This document shows, piece after piece, positions 1 to 9,095 of a stretch of DNA of 64,000 nt (the stretch's first letter is position 1; each line of letters opens with the position of its first letter). Below the pieces are notes generated by a model. The model was not told the origin of the DNA. It saw only the letters and a program-made list of their open reading frames with translations, and ran no database searches. A program made the position numbers and the translations under genes. Where the stretch lies: the NCBI GenBank assembly GCA_034670065.1, contig JAXMOG010000002.1, forward strand, positions 372,001-436,000, in the 5' to 3' direction. This stretch comes from Mesobacterium_A sp034670065 (GTDB taxonomy: Bacteria > Pseudomonadota > Alphaproteobacteria > Rhodobacterales > Rhodobacteraceae).

Positions 1-1
1 T

Positions 2-274
2 AACCACGACGCCGTCGGATATATCCGTACAAATCTTGAATTTCACCGAACGCTATACCTGCGGGCCCAAGCCCCGGCGATGTTGGCCATGTGCGAAACG
101 GTTTGGCTGCAACTGGGCCCAACCATGCGATCACTATATGGCCGTTTGCGGCGTACTGAACCGCCGCGCTTTCACAAGCTGATCATAGCTGCGCTGAAGG
201 CCGGGGATGAACCCGGTCTGCGCTTGGCTGTTCGGTCTGATGTCACGCAGGGGCTTCGGCTGCTGGTGGGCTAA
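2..274 (+). CDS. GntR-family regulator, FCD domain C-terminus (partial)
   Basis: The open frame runs in from the left edge with no start codon, so only the last 90 residues are visible. They read as the end of an FCD ligand-binding domain, the all-helical effector domain of FadR-type GntR regulators: an N-x-x-FH stretch near the beginning (NLEFHRTLY), a hydrophobic helix with a W, and a closing HKLIIAALKAGD segment. The N-terminal winged helix-turn-helix lies outside the window. The gene is convergent with accA, with 13 bases between stops. The effector cannot be told from this fragment; FCD regulators usually sense small organic acids. Confidence 0.75.
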   Translation, partial: NHDAVGYIRTNLEFHRTLYLRAQAPAMLAMCETVWLQLGPTMRSLYGRLRRTEPPRFHKLIIAALKAGDEPGLRLAVRSDVTQGLRLLVG

Positions 275-287
275 GGCTGTCCGCGTC

Positions 288-1250
288 TTACGCAGCCAGC
301 CCTTCCATACCCATAGACAGAAATTTGGCGCGCCGATTGTGGATCAAATCTGCTGCCGATTCTTCGGCCAATTCTGACAGCATCGACGAAATCGCTGCCC
401 CAACCGCCGCAATCGAGGCTGGCCCGTCACGATGCGCGCCGCCCAATGGCTCTGGGATAACCCGGTCCACCACATTCAGTTGACGCAAATCTTGTGCCGT
501 CAGGCGCAACGCTTCTGCGGCTTCACGCATCTTTTCGGAATCTTTCCAAAGGATCGATGCGCAGCCTTCGGGCGAGATGACCGAATAGACGGAGTGTTCC
601 AGCATCGCCACCCGGTTCGCTGTTGCAAACGCCACCGCGCCGCCAGAGCCACCTTCGCCGATGATAATGGACACCACAGGCGTTCCCACCTGCAGGCTCT
701 TCTCTGTCGCACGGGCAATTGCTTCGGACTGGCCGCGTTCTTCGGCGCCTTTGCCGGGATAGGCACCGGGTGTGTCCACCAAGGTGATCACGGGCAGGCC
801 GAACCGATCCGCTAAATCCATTAGACGAACAGCCTTGCGATACCCCTCGGGCCGCGCCATTCCAAAGTTGCGCTCGATGCGGCTTTGGGTGTCATGGCCT
901 TTTTCATGTCCGATCACCACAACCGGCCGATCATTGAAGCGGGCAAGCCCCCCCATGACGGCGTGATCATCCGCAAAGTTCCGGTCGCCAGCCAGTGGTG
1001 TGTACTCGGTGAACAAGGCTTCGATGTAATCTTTGCAATGCGGACGCTCGGGGTGGCGCGCAACTTGGCATTTCCGCCATGGCGTCAGCTTTTTGTATAA
1101 ATCCTTAAGTAAGGTGTCGGCTTTGCGATCCAACGCAACAGCTTCATCCTCAATATCCATATCCTCGTTCTGCTGCGCCATCGCGCGCAGTTCTTCCGCT
1201 TTGCCTTCAATCTCGGCCAGCGGTTTTTCAAAGTCGAGGTAATGCGTCAT
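288..1250 (-). CDS. accA: Acetyl-CoA carboxylase carboxyltransferase subunit alpha
   Basis: With AccD this subunit transfers the carboxyl group from carboxybiotin to acetyl-CoA, giving malonyl-CoA for fatty acid synthesis in the cytoplasm. The 320-residue product matches the usual AccA length (about 319). Visible landmarks are the RHPERP motif near residue 65, DTPGAYPGKGAEERGQ near 165, the glycine-rich GEGGSGGA near 205 and SPEGCASILWKD near 233. The frame is open 24 codons further upstream, but the ATG at 1250 gives the standard MTHYLDFEKP start and has an AAGGA-like ribosome site just before it. It appears monocistronic. Confidence 0.96.
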   Translation of the reverse strand: MTHYLDFEKPLAEIEGKAEELRAMAQQNEDMDIEDEAVALDRKADTLLKDLYKKLTPWRKCQVARHPERPHCKDYIEALFTEYTPLAGDRNFADDHAVMGGLARFNDRPVVVIGHEKGHDTQSRIERNFGMARPEGYRKAVRLMDLADRFGLPVITLVDTPGAYPGKGAEERGQSEAIARATEKSLQVGTPVVSIIIGEGGSGGAVAFATANRVAMLEHSVYSVISPEGCASILWKDSEKMREAAEALRLTAQDLRQLNVVDRVIPEPLGGAHRDGPASIAAVGAAISSMLSELAEESAADLIHNRRAKFLSMGMEGLAA

Positions 1251-1325
1251 GGCCACATCCTTCTGCCGGTGTTGGCCGTATATGGCGTGGCACAGGCAAG
1301 GATGCAACAAAGCAAGGCCCAAAGA

Positions 1326-1916
1326 TCAGATCAAAACCATACCCATCGAGGCCACCAGTAGGCCTGCCATTGTCCAGTTAAACAGCCGCAACCGTTTCGG
1401 ATTGGTCAGCCAGCGCCGCAGTTGCTTTCCGGCCAAAGTCCAACTGGTGCAAGAAATGACGGATGTTGCAACAAAGGTTCCGGCCACCCAAAACACCGCT
1501 GCGCCTTCTCGGCCCTGTGCAAACAGCGTGATCGTGCTGAGGGACATGGTCCAACCTTTGGGGTTCACCCATTGAAACAGCGCTGCCTGCAGAAAGGTTA
1601 GCGGCGTAGCCCCTGCATCCCCGTGGCCAGGTGCCGCTGCATTGGCGATTTTCCAACCCAGCCACAAGATATATGCCACGGAAACCACCTGCAGGATTGT
1701 CAGGCTGAGCGGCCATAACTCAAACAGTTCCATCGCACCGAAACCCACCAGCAGCACCATAATCGGGAACCCCAATCCAACGCCCAGCATATGCGGTATG
1801 GTTCGGCGAAAGCCGAAATTGGCGCCCGATGCCATCAGCATCAGGTTGTTCGGGCCTGGGGTGGTTCCGGCCACAAAGGCAAAGGCGAATAACGCGAGGA
1901 AATGTTCTAAAGTCAT
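1326..1916 (-). CDS. LysE/RhtB-family amino acid exporter
   Basis: A 196-residue inner-membrane protein with about six hydrophobic segments. It carries the LysE-family signature AGTTPGPNNLMLMASG near residues 14-29, where the P-G-P-N core is diagnostic. Family members export amino acids or derivatives (lysine, threonine, homoserine lactone and others); the substrate cannot be read from sequence. The start at 1916 was chosen because the signature lies at the usual distance from it; the longer open frame upstream runs through the intergenic region into the divergent regulator. It faces an Lrp-type regulator, a classic regulator-exporter arrangement. Confidence 0.88.
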   Translation of the reverse strand: MTLEHFLALFAFAFVAGTTPGPNNLMLMASGANFGFRRTIPHMLGVGLGFPIMVLLVGFGAMELFELWPLSLTILQVVSVAYILWLGWKIANAAAPGHGDAGATPLTFLQAALFQWVNPKGWTMSLSTITLFAQGREGAAVFWVAGTFVATSVISCTSWTLAGKQLRRWLTNPKRLRLFNWTMAGLLVASMGMVLI

Positions 1917-1917
1917 G

Positions 1918-1986
1918 CCGCAATAATTAGCGGGAAAAATCTGCTCAATGGTTGCAAAAATAGAAGGTATCGCGCAGAATTTGCAA
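1918..1986. promoter_or_regulatory. Divergent control region with two inverted repeats
   Basis: The short gap between the LysE-type exporter and the Lrp-type regulator holds two symmetrical elements. CCGC-N8-GCGG (1918-1933) touches the exporter start codon where a Shine-Dalgarno would be expected. TTGCAAA (1952-1958) is repeated inverted as TTTGCAA (1980-1986), 21 bases apart. Lrp/AsnC proteins commonly autoregulate and control a divergent neighbour through such sites. That these are the operators is inference. Confidence 0.35.
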
Positions 1987-1989
1987 TGT

Positions 1990-2442
1990 ATGGTGGATTT
2001 TGACGCGATAGACCGCAAGATATTGCAAGTATTGGTGCAAGACGGGCGTATCAGCAATCTTGCGCTTGCCGAAAAGGTGGGCCTGTCCCCCTCTGCTTGC
2101 CTGCGCCGCGTATCCACGCTTGAGCGAAGCGGTGTAATAAAGGGCTATCGCGCGATACTGTCGGCAGAGGCACAAGGCATCGGTTTTGTAGCTTATGTCA
2201 CTGTTGGTCTGAACCTTCACACCAAATCGGCCCAACAGGCGTTCGAACGCGCCATGATCCAAGCACCGGAGGTGCGCGAGGTTCACAACATCACCGGCGC
2301 AGTAGAATATTTGCTGCGGGTCGAAGCGACAGACCTTGCGGCGTACAAACACTTCCATACCGAAGTTTTGGGCACGCTGCCGCAGGTCCATGCGATAACC
2401 AGCTATGTCGTGATGGGGTCCCCAAAGGATGAACGGCGCTAA
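1990..2442 (+). CDS. Lrp/AsnC-family transcriptional regulator
   Basis: A 150-residue protein with an N-terminal helix-turn-helix (LALAEKVGLSPSACLRRV near residues 22-39, very close to the Lrp consensus) and a C-terminal RAM/AsnC ligand-binding domain (about 65-145). Such proteins sense amino acids and act as octamers or similar assemblies. The start at 1990 gives the usual MVDFDAIDRKILQVL beginning. An ATG at 1948 is in frame and would add 14 untypical residues over an inverted repeat, so it is less likely. It lies divergent to the LysE-type exporter, which it probably controls. Confidence 0.9.
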   Translation: MVDFDAIDRKILQVLVQDGRISNLALAEKVGLSPSACLRRVSTLERSGVIKGYRAILSAEAQGIGFVAYVTVGLNLHTKSAQQAFERAMIQAPEVREVHNITGAVEYLLRVEATDLAAYKHFHTEVLGTLPQVHAITSYVVMGSPKDERR

Positions 2443-2553
2443 GGGCGGTTATGCAGCGCGACACGGCGAACAGCCGGGGCAAAACGACGTGTTCCGTCTA
2501 TGCTCGCAACATACCTGACATCCAAAGATGAAAGACAGGCCTGCAATCGGCCT

Positions 2554-3765
2554 CTATCGCATCAGGTCTGGCAGATCGCCCGTCAAACCGGCCGCTTCGC
2601 GCATGAAGCCACGCCGAAGTGCAGGCATGGATTGAACCGCGCGCATGCCAATATCACGTCCCAGCCGCAACAAGGGATTGTCGTTCGAAAACAGCCGATT
2701 GAACAGATCCGTCCCTGCTGCCAATGTCGCCGTATCAAACCGGCGCCATTGGGCATAGCGTTCCAGCACTTGGGGGCTGGCAAAATCTTCGCCCCGCCGC
2801 AGCGCGTGGCTGATGACATGCGCCAGCGCGGCCACATCACGCAATCCGGCATTCAACCCTTGGCCCGCAATCGGGTGCATCCCGTGGGCAGCGTCACCAA
2901 TCAGGGCAAGCCGCTGAGACACAAAGGAATTGGCCAGAGTTAGGTTGAGTGGATATGTGTATCGCGCGCCTTCCAGTGTGATCTCACCAAGAAAATCACC
3001 GAATCTGGGACGCAGAACTGCCAGATAGTCTTCATCAGGCAAGGCGTTTATCTTGTGGGCCATGTCTGTGCGCTCGCTCCAAACGATAGAGCTGCGGTTG
3101 CCCGGCAGCGGCAAGATCGCCAAAGGGCCGGGGGGCATAAAGAACTGATGCGCGATTCCGTTGTGCGGTTTTTCATGCGCAATCGCACAAACCAGCGCTG
3201 TCTGGCCATAATCCCAACCTGTGCGCCGGATGCCTGCACGTTCAGCAGTGCCGCTTTTCCGCCCGTCTGCGCCAACAATCAAACGCGCCTGAACCGTGTT
3301 GCCCGAAGCAAGTGCCAACTGTGCTGAACCGGCGTCAATTTCCTGACCGATCACGGTTTCTTCCGAAAGGTGCGTGATGCGTTCATGCGTCATTGCCTGC
3401 ATCAATGCGCGGCGCAGATACCGGTCTTCCAGCATCGTGCCCATTGGGCCATCTTCGATTTCAGCGCTATCGAAATGCAAACCCAGAAACGCCGCACTGT
3501 CCCCGATGTTTCCGTCGCTGACTTTGATTTCATGCATCGGCTGAGACCGTTCCGCCACCTTTTCCCACACCCCAAGCGCGTCCAGCATACGCTGTGATGA
3601 ACGGGCCAGCGCATAGGCGCGCCCATCAAAACTGGCGTCTTGCCGGGTGTCCAAGGGCAGTGCGTCGATCAACGCAACGGTCAGGCCCGCCTGCGCAGCG
3701 GCAAGGGCAAAAGCAGGGCCATTCAGGCCTCCGCCGACGATGGCGATATCGGTCTTGATGTTCAT
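2554..3765 (-). CDS. UbiH/UbiF/COQ6-family FAD-dependent monooxygenase
   Basis: A 403-residue flavoprotein hydroxylase that most likely hydroxylates the ubiquinone ring at the cytoplasmic face of the inner membrane. It has the N-terminal dinucleotide fold with GGGLNGPAFALAAAQAG (residues 11-27), the GADGRKS motif (165-171) and the second FAD motif GDAAHGMHPIAGQGLNAG (290-307), which together define this family. The start at 3765 places the GxGxxG motif at residue 11; the open frame continues upstream without family similarity. It is divergent from an amidase gene. Which ring position is hydroxylated cannot be decided here. Confidence 0.88.
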   Translation of the reverse strand: MNIKTDIAIVGGGLNGPAFALAAAQAGLTVALIDALPLDTRQDASFDGRAYALARSSQRMLDALGVWEKVAERSQPMHEIKVSDGNIGDSAAFLGLHFDSAEIEDGPMGTMLEDRYLRRALMQAMTHERITHLSEETVIGQEIDAGSAQLALASGNTVQARLIVGADGRKSGTAERAGIRRTGWDYGQTALVCAIAHEKPHNGIAHQFFMPPGPLAILPLPGNRSSIVWSERTDMAHKINALPDEDYLAVLRPRFGDFLGEITLEGARYTYPLNLTLANSFVSQRLALIGDAAHGMHPIAGQGLNAGLRDVAALAHVISHALRRGEDFASPQVLERYAQWRRFDTATLAAGTDLFNRLFSNDNPLLRLGRDIGMRAVQSMPALRRGFMREAAGLTGDLPDLMR

Positions 3766-3847
3766 GCAGATGAATATGCTCCGTTGTACGCCATTGTCCA
3801 TGCGCCCGCCTGCCGCTACCGTCTGAAAAAAACACGACGAGGGCACC

Positions 3848-5179
3848 ATGAGTGAATGGACCACAATGACCGCCGCAGATTTGGGGCGGGCGATAGGCGC
3901 AGGGCAGGCAGATCCGGTAGATGTGACCGAAGCCTTTCTGGAACGTATCAATCAACATCCGATGGCGGGCAGAATCTATGCGCGTCTGACCCCCGACAGA
4001 GCGCGGGCCGAAGCCAAGGCAGCGGCAAAGCGTGCCAAAGATGGGTTGCGCTTATCGGCGCTAGACGGGGTGCCCGTTAGTTGGAAAGACCTGTTTGACA
4101 CAGCAGGCACGGCAACTGAGGCGGGATCAACGCTGCTGAAAGGGCGCATTCCTGCAACGGATGCCACGGTCTTGCGCAGAGCAACGGCATTGGGCTTGGT
4201 CTGTCTTGGTAAAACACACATGTCCGAATTGGCCTTTTCGGGGCTGGGTCTGAATCCTGTCACTGAAACCTCGCCATGTGTGAATGACGAAGCTGCTGTT
4301 TCGGGTGGGTCTTCATCGGGTGCTGCGGCATCGGTTGCCTATGGCCTGGCCGCCGCAGCAGTCGGGTCTGATACGGGTGGGTCTGTGCGTATTCCTGCAG
4401 CTTGGAATGACCTTGTTGGTTTGAAAACCACCTCGGGTCGTTTGCCCTTGAGCGGTGTTGTGCCGCTGGCCGCGCGGTTTGATACCATTGGGCCGCTGAC
4501 CCGCTCGGTTGAGGACGCCGCCCTGATGCTGGGCGTGCTTGAAGGGCAAAAGCCCATCGATATACGCGGTGCCGGTGGGCTGGAAGGACGGCGTTTTGCG
4601 GTTCTGCAAACACAAGTGATGGACGACCTGCGCGATGCACCACAGGCGGCGTATTTTTCGGCAGTTGAACGCATGAAAGCAGCCGGTGCACATGTCGAAG
4701 AATTGGAGTTTCCGGCGTTGGATGGCGCGATGGCAGATGCAGGCACGCTGTTTGCTGCCGAAGCATATGGCACGTGGTCAGATGCGATTGAGGCCAACCC
4801 TGACGTTATGTTCCCACCGATCCTTGAGCGGTTTCGCGGCGGCGCAGCGCCTAAGGCGATGGAGTATGTTGCAGCGTGGCAGCGGCTGGAGGAAACGCGC
4901 TCCCAATGGCAAGAACAGACTGCAGGGTTTGACGCGGTGCTGTGCCCGACGGCCCCGAATTTGCCCCCCAATCTGGATCAGTTGATGGAGCAGGGGGATT
5001 ATTACGTCACTGAAAACCTTCTGACATTGCGCAACACGCGGGTCGGTAATCTGCTGGGCCTCTGCGCAATTACGTTGCCCACAGGTGTGCCAAGTTGTGG
5101 TGTTTTGCTGATGGCGGCCCCGTATCAGGAGGCGGGATTGCTGCGCCTGGCCCTGGCGGTCGAGGCTGTGCTGTCGTGA
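3848..5179 (+). CDS. Amidase-signature family hydrolase
   Basis: A 443-residue amidase-signature enzyme with the full Ser-cisSer-Lys triad: K80 (VSWKD), S155 in GGSSSGAA and S179 in GSDTGGSVRIP. These correspond to the GatA numbering pattern. The family hydrolyses carboxamides or, as GatA, acts in Glu-tRNA(Gln) transamidation. GatA normally sits with gatC/gatB and is longer, so a stand-alone amidase is more likely. The substrate is unknown. The gene is divergent from the UbiH-type hydroxylase, 82 bases away, and 72 bases ahead of rnr on the same strand. Confidence 0.88.
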   Translation: MSEWTTMTAADLGRAIGAGQADPVDVTEAFLERINQHPMAGRIYARLTPDRARAEAKAAAKRAKDGLRLSALDGVPVSWKDLFDTAGTATEAGSTLLKGRIPATDATVLRRATALGLVCLGKTHMSELAFSGLGLNPVTETSPCVNDEAAVSGGSSSGAAASVAYGLAAAAVGSDTGGSVRIPAAWNDLVGLKTTSGRLPLSGVVPLAARFDTIGPLTRSVEDAALMLGVLEGQKPIDIRGAGGLEGRRFAVLQTQVMDDLRDAPQAAYFSAVERMKAAGAHVEELEFPALDGAMADAGTLFAAEAYGTWSDAIEANPDVMFPPILERFRGGAAPKAMEYVAAWQRLEETRSQWQEQTAGFDAVLCPTAPNLPPNLDQLMEQGDYYVTENLLTLRNTRVGNLLGLCAITLPTGVPSCGVLLMAAPYQEAGLLRLALAVEAVLS

Positions 5180-5251
5180 CATACACGTGGAACAGTGAAA
5201 AACCAGCGTTTTGCCGGTGACGGCGCTGTGGCGGCATGATAGGTCTGCGAC

Positions 5252-7543
5252 ATGAGCCAGCTGCCTACGAAGGCCGAGATCCTTGACTGGATCGCGGCGA
5301 ACCCCACCAAAAACGCAAAGCGCGATATTGCCAAAGCTTTTGGCATAAAGGGCGCCCTGCGGATCGACCTGAAACAAATCCTGCGAGAGCTGGAGGGTGA
5401 AGGTCATCTGGAAAAGCGAAACAAAAGTTATCGTGACCCAGACCGGTTGCCGCCTGTCAGTGTTCTGCAAGTCAAAGCGCCGGATTCCAGCGGGGATTTG
5501 TTTGCGCAGCCCATGGAATGGCACGGCGAAGGGGTAGAACCTGTTGTGTTGATCATCCCGCGCGCCAGCGATCCCGCTCTGGGGGAGGGAGACCGCATTC
5601 TGGCGCGGCTGACAGTCGTTCATGAAGCTGATCACAATTACGAAGCACGGTTGATCCGGCGGATTGGTGTCAATCCGAAACGGATCGTTGGCGTGTTTCG
5701 CAAAGCTGCCGAAGGCGGGCGCATTTCGCCCATCGACAAAGGCGCAGACAAGGAATGGATGGTCGCCCACGATGCTACGGGCGGTGCCAAGGATGGGGAG
5801 CTGGTCGAGGCAGAACAGGCCGGGCCCAAGGGCCGTATGGGTCTGCCGCGGGCGCGCATTGTTGCACGGCTAGGGGACCCCAGTGCGCCAAAGGCAGTTT
5901 CGCTGATTGCAATTCATCAGCACGGGATTCCTGACAGCTTTCCCGACGATGTGATTGCAGAAGCTGATAGTATGAAGCCGGCAGATTTGTCTGGCCGCGA
6001 AGACCTGCGTGATATGCCGTTGATCACGATTGATCCGGCAGATGCGCGCGATCACGATGACGCCTGTTTTGCTGAACCAGACACAGATCCAAAAAACGAA
6101 GGCGGGCATATTATCTGGGTCGCCATTGCGGATGTGGCGCATTACGTGACATCCGGCAGTGCGCTGGACCGTGAAGCACGCAAGCGCGGCAATTCCAGCT
6201 ACTTTCCTGACCGCGTGGTGCCAATGCTGCCGGACAGGTTGTCGGGCGATTTGTGCAGCTTGCACGAAGGCGTGCCGCGCGCCTGTATTGCGGTGCGGAT
6301 GGTTGTGGATGCGAACGGTCACAAGCTGCGCCACAAGTTTGTTCGTGGTTTGATGCGGTCGCCTGCCTCATTGAACTACCAAGAAGTGCAAGCCGCCATT
6401 GATGGCGATCCGAATGACAAGACAGGCCCCTTGCTGGAGCCTGTTCTGCGCCCGCTTTATGCCGCCTATCAGGCTTTGAAAAAGGCGCGCAACGAACGCC
6501 AGCCTTTGGATTTGGACCTGCCGGAACGCAAAGTTGTGCTGGGTGAAGACGGCAAGGTTACGTCGGTTAATTTCAGTGATCGCTTAGATGCGCACCGGCT
6601 GATTGAAGAATTCATGGTCCTCGCCAATGTGGCGGCATCAGAAACCCTGTCAAAGAAGTCGGTTCCTTTGTTGTTTCGTGTGCACGAAGAGCCACCCGAG
6701 GAAAAACTGGATACGCTTCGCACAACAGCAGAGTCAGCTGGTCTGACGCTGGCAAAGGGGCAGGTTCTGAAAACAGCGCATTTGAATCGCCTGTTGCACG
6801 ATGCGGCCGGTTCCGATGATGCAGAACTGATCCATTTGGCAACCCTGCGCAGCATGACGCAGGCCTATTACAGCCCAGCCAATTTCGGCCATTTCGGATT
6901 GGCGCTAAAATCCTATGCGCATTTCACATCTCCTATTCGACGCTATGCCGATCTGATCGTCCATCGTGGCCTGATCACTGCGCATGGTTGGGGCGATGAC
7001 GGGCTGGACGAATGGGACAAGCAAAACCTGGAAACCACAGGGCAACACATCAGCGACACGGAACGCCGTTCGATGATGGCAGAGCGAGACACAACAGATC
7101 GGTACTTGGCGGCCTATTTGTCTGAACGGATCGGCGCAGAGTTTGCGGGCCGGATCAGCGGCATTGCCAAGTTTGGTGTGTTTGTAAAACTGGAAGAAAC
7201 CGGCGCTGATGGTTTGATCCCGATGCGCAATCTGGGCAGTGAGTATTTCCACTTTGATCGTGACAGCGGCACGCTGATGGGGGCCGATACTGGTACGCTA
7301 ATTCAGCTTGGCCAAAAGGTCACCGTGCGCTTGGTGGATGCCGCCCCAGTGACTGGTGGTATCGGCTTGGAGCTTTTGACGCTTGAAGACGAGGAAATGC
7401 CACAGGGGCGCGGGTCTTTCCGCAAGGGTGGCGGAAACCGCAGCGGCGCAGGCAAAAACCCACGCCGCAAACTGTCTCGTGCCAAAAAGAAAGACGCCAA
7501 GGCCAAGGTGAAGGTCAAGCGGCAGCGGACAAACCGCCGCTAG
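5252..7543 (+). CDS. rnr: Ribonuclease R
   Basis: A 763-residue processive 3'-5' exoribonuclease that degrades structured RNA. Order of parts: an N-terminal winged-helix segment (1-60), cold-shock domains (about 75-230), the RNB catalytic domain beginning with ITIDPADARDHDDACFA (258-274, with the metal-binding aspartates), an S1 domain (about 625-710) and a lysine/arginine-rich tail (720-763). The domain order and basic tail separate it from RNase II. Its last 29 bases overlap the end of the convergent GST-like gene. Confidence 0.96.
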   Translation: MSQLPTKAEILDWIAANPTKNAKRDIAKAFGIKGALRIDLKQILRELEGEGHLEKRNKSYRDPDRLPPVSVLQVKAPDSSGDLFAQPMEWHGEGVEPVVLIIPRASDPALGEGDRILARLTVVHEADHNYEARLIRRIGVNPKRIVGVFRKAAEGGRISPIDKGADKEWMVAHDATGGAKDGELVEAEQAGPKGRMGLPRARIVARLGDPSAPKAVSLIAIHQHGIPDSFPDDVIAEADSMKPADLSGREDLRDMPLITIDPADARDHDDACFAEPDTDPKNEGGHIIWVAIADVAHYVTSGSALDREARKRGNSSYFPDRVVPMLPDRLSGDLCSLHEGVPRACIAVRMVVDANGHKLRHKFVRGLMRSPASLNYQEVQAAIDGDPNDKTGPLLEPVLRPLYAAYQALKKARNERQPLDLDLPERKVVLGEDGKVTSVNFSDRLDAHRLIEEFMVLANVAASETLSKKSVPLLFRVHEEPPEEKLDTLRTTAESAGLTLAKGQVLKTAHLNRLLHDAAGSDDAELIHLATLRSMTQAYYSPANFGHFGLALKSYAHFTSPIRRYADLIVHRGLITAHGWGDDGLDEWDKQNLETTGQHISDTERRSMMAERDTTDRYLAAYLSERIGAEFAGRISGIAKFGVFVKLEETGADGLIPMRNLGSEYFHFDRDSGTLMGADTGTLIQLGQKVTVRLVDAAPVTGGIGLELLTLEDEEMPQGRGSFRKGGGNRSGAGKNPRRKLSRAKKKDAKAKVKVKRQRTNRR

Positions 7544-8240
7544 CTGGCGCAAACATTGCTGCGCGACCACGGTCAATATAGGCGCAAAGCACTGCGTCTG
7601 ACCTGACGGCTTGGCGCAGTGCTGTATCCGCCAGCAATGTGCGGATCATCGACAACATTGGCACCACAGTCGCATCCGCAGCGGTTGGATGCGCGCCGAA
7701 CAGATAAGGTTTGTCGCCCAAGGTATCACGGATGGCGTTCAGGTCGGCCTGCATGCGGCGTAAACGATCCTGCGGAGAGAATTGCGCCAGTCCATGAGAG
7801 AACAACATGCGACGTATCTTTCGACGTATCATCTTGGGGACAATCATCTGCAAGGGCAGGGGCATCGCGGCGAACAGCTCTTCCTTCACCAAGGGCCAGC
7901 AGTTTTCGTCTAACCACCGGTCATAAACCAACCCGTATCGCAGGCTGTCTTCTGTCAAACGGATCAAGGCATGAGACTGCGCCTTTTGCGCCGCCGATAA
8001 TCCTGCATGAAAATCTGCGCCAAGCGCTTCTAGATGCGATTGGATAAAGCTGGAATCCGGTATCAGGGTGCCATTGTCACGTAACACTGGCAGTCGGCGA
8101 AGTGGCATTTTGAAGGGGGTCACGTGGTTCTCACGTTCCCATGGCAGACCAGACAGGTTCAGCAGGCATGCCGCTTTGTTGCAAAAGGGACTGGCACTGA
8201 AATCATCAGCGGTTTCGGGAAAGGTCATTAGGGTCAGCAT
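7515..8240 (-). CDS. Glutathione S-transferase-like protein, FAXC/metaxin type
   Basis: 241 residues with a thioredoxin-like N-terminal half (SPFCNKAACLLNLSGLPW near 16-33, then RRLPVLRDNG and SSFIQSHLE) and an all-helical GST C-terminal domain ending in a PYLFGAHPTAADATV segment (about 195-210). The layout resembles the FAXC/metaxin branch of GSTs more than classical detoxifying GSTs. The reaction is unknown. The divergent WYL regulator 83 bases away probably controls it. Its 3' end overlaps rnr by 29 bases, tail to tail. Confidence 0.8.
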   Translation of the reverse strand: MLTLMTFPETADDFSASPFCNKAACLLNLSGLPWERENHVTPFKMPLRRLPVLRDNGTLIPDSSFIQSHLEALGADFHAGLSAAQKAQSHALIRLTEDSLRYGLVYDRWLDENCWPLVKEELFAAMPLPLQMIVPKMIRRKIRRMLFSHGLAQFSPQDRLRRMQADLNAIRDTLGDKPYLFGAHPTAADATVVPMLSMIRTLLADTALRQAVRSDAVLCAYIDRGRAAMFAPASGGLSAAA

Positions 8241-8285
8241 CGTGTATTTCCTTGGTTGGGATGCTGGTTTGATATGACCGGCTAT

Positions 8286-8315
8286 TGCCAGTTTCTGTCA
8301 GCATGTGGCAGCATG
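8286..8315 (+). promoter_or_regulatory. Three TGNCAG boxes at a 10-bp period
   Basis: Three consecutive 10-base units read TGCCAGTTTC, TGTCAGCATG and TGGCAGCATG. TGNCAG recurs exactly every 10 bases, about one helical turn, and the last two units differ at one base only. The block lies in the 83-base gap between the GST-like gene and the WYL-type regulator and ends 8 bases before the regulator start. It is a natural candidate operator for that regulator. Function is inferred from position and periodicity. Confidence 0.45.
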
Positions 8316-8323
8316 ATTACATT

Positions 8324-9061
8324 ATGAGCCGATCACACCGCCTGCTCCAACTGATGCAAGTCTTGCGTCGATCCGCACCGCCCGTCACAGCAGAGCTGTT
8401 GGCCGAAGAAACAGGTGTGTCCAAGCGCACGTTGTACCGCGATATTGAAACGTTGCGCGGCATGGGCGCGGTCATCGATGGGGCCACCGGTTTTGGATAT
8501 ACGCTGATCGAAGATGCCAGCCTGCCGCCATTGACCTTTGATGATGAAGAGATCGAAGCGCTGGTTGTCGGGTTGCGAGAGGTTCAGGCCGTAGCAGACC
8601 CTGCTTTGGCCAAATCGGCCGCCAGTGCTTTGGCCAAATTGCAATCTCGTCTTCCAGACGCGCAGGCCCGGCGCATGCAACATGCCGTGCTAAGCGCGCA
8701 CCGGTTTGAACGCATTCCACAACCGGGCGTGGATGCCAGCATTCTGCGCAAGGCCGCATGGGATGAGATGCAGGTCAGTTTTGACTACATCGACAAATTT
8801 CAGGCCTCGACACGGCGCGAAGTGCAGCCATTGGGGATTGTCTTTATGGACAACGCGCATTGTCTTTTGGCCTGGTGCCTGTTGCGCGATGATTTCCGTG
8901 CGTTCCGGCTGGACCGTATGGCCACGCTTTCGGTGACCAAAACCAGTTTTCGGCCCAAACGTGCAGCCATGCTGCGCACGTATTTGGCACGAATAACAAC
9001 GCCGGCGGAAAACTGCAGCCCTCAGAATTGGCGGGTTCAGAGCAAAGCCGATCCGGGCTAA
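8324..9061 (+). CDS. YafY-type WYL-domain transcriptional regulator
   Basis: A 245-residue regulator with an N-terminal DeoR-like winged helix (ELLAEETGVSKRTLYRDIE near residues 25-43) followed by a WYL-type ligand-binding domain (about 135-230, with the QPLGIVFMDNAHCLLAW stretch). The start at 8324 gives the usual MSRSHRLLQLMQVL beginning; an in-frame ATG at 8285 would place 13 odd residues across the repeated boxes. It lies divergent to a GST-like gene, an arrangement often seen for this family, and probably controls both. The ligand is unknown. Confidence 0.88.
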   Translation: MSRSHRLLQLMQVLRRSAPPVTAELLAEETGVSKRTLYRDIETLRGMGAVIDGATGFGYTLIEDASLPPLTFDDEEIEALVVGLREVQAVADPALAKSAASALAKLQSRLPDAQARRMQHAVLSAHRFERIPQPGVDASILRKAAWDEMQVSFDYIDKFQASTRREVQPLGIVFMDNAHCLLAWCLLRDDFRAFRLDRMATLSVTKTSFRPKRAAMLRTYLARITTPAENCSPQNWRVQSKADPG

Positions 9062-9095
9062 GCTGTTGGACAACAGCAGTCCGAAGAGGCGCGGA

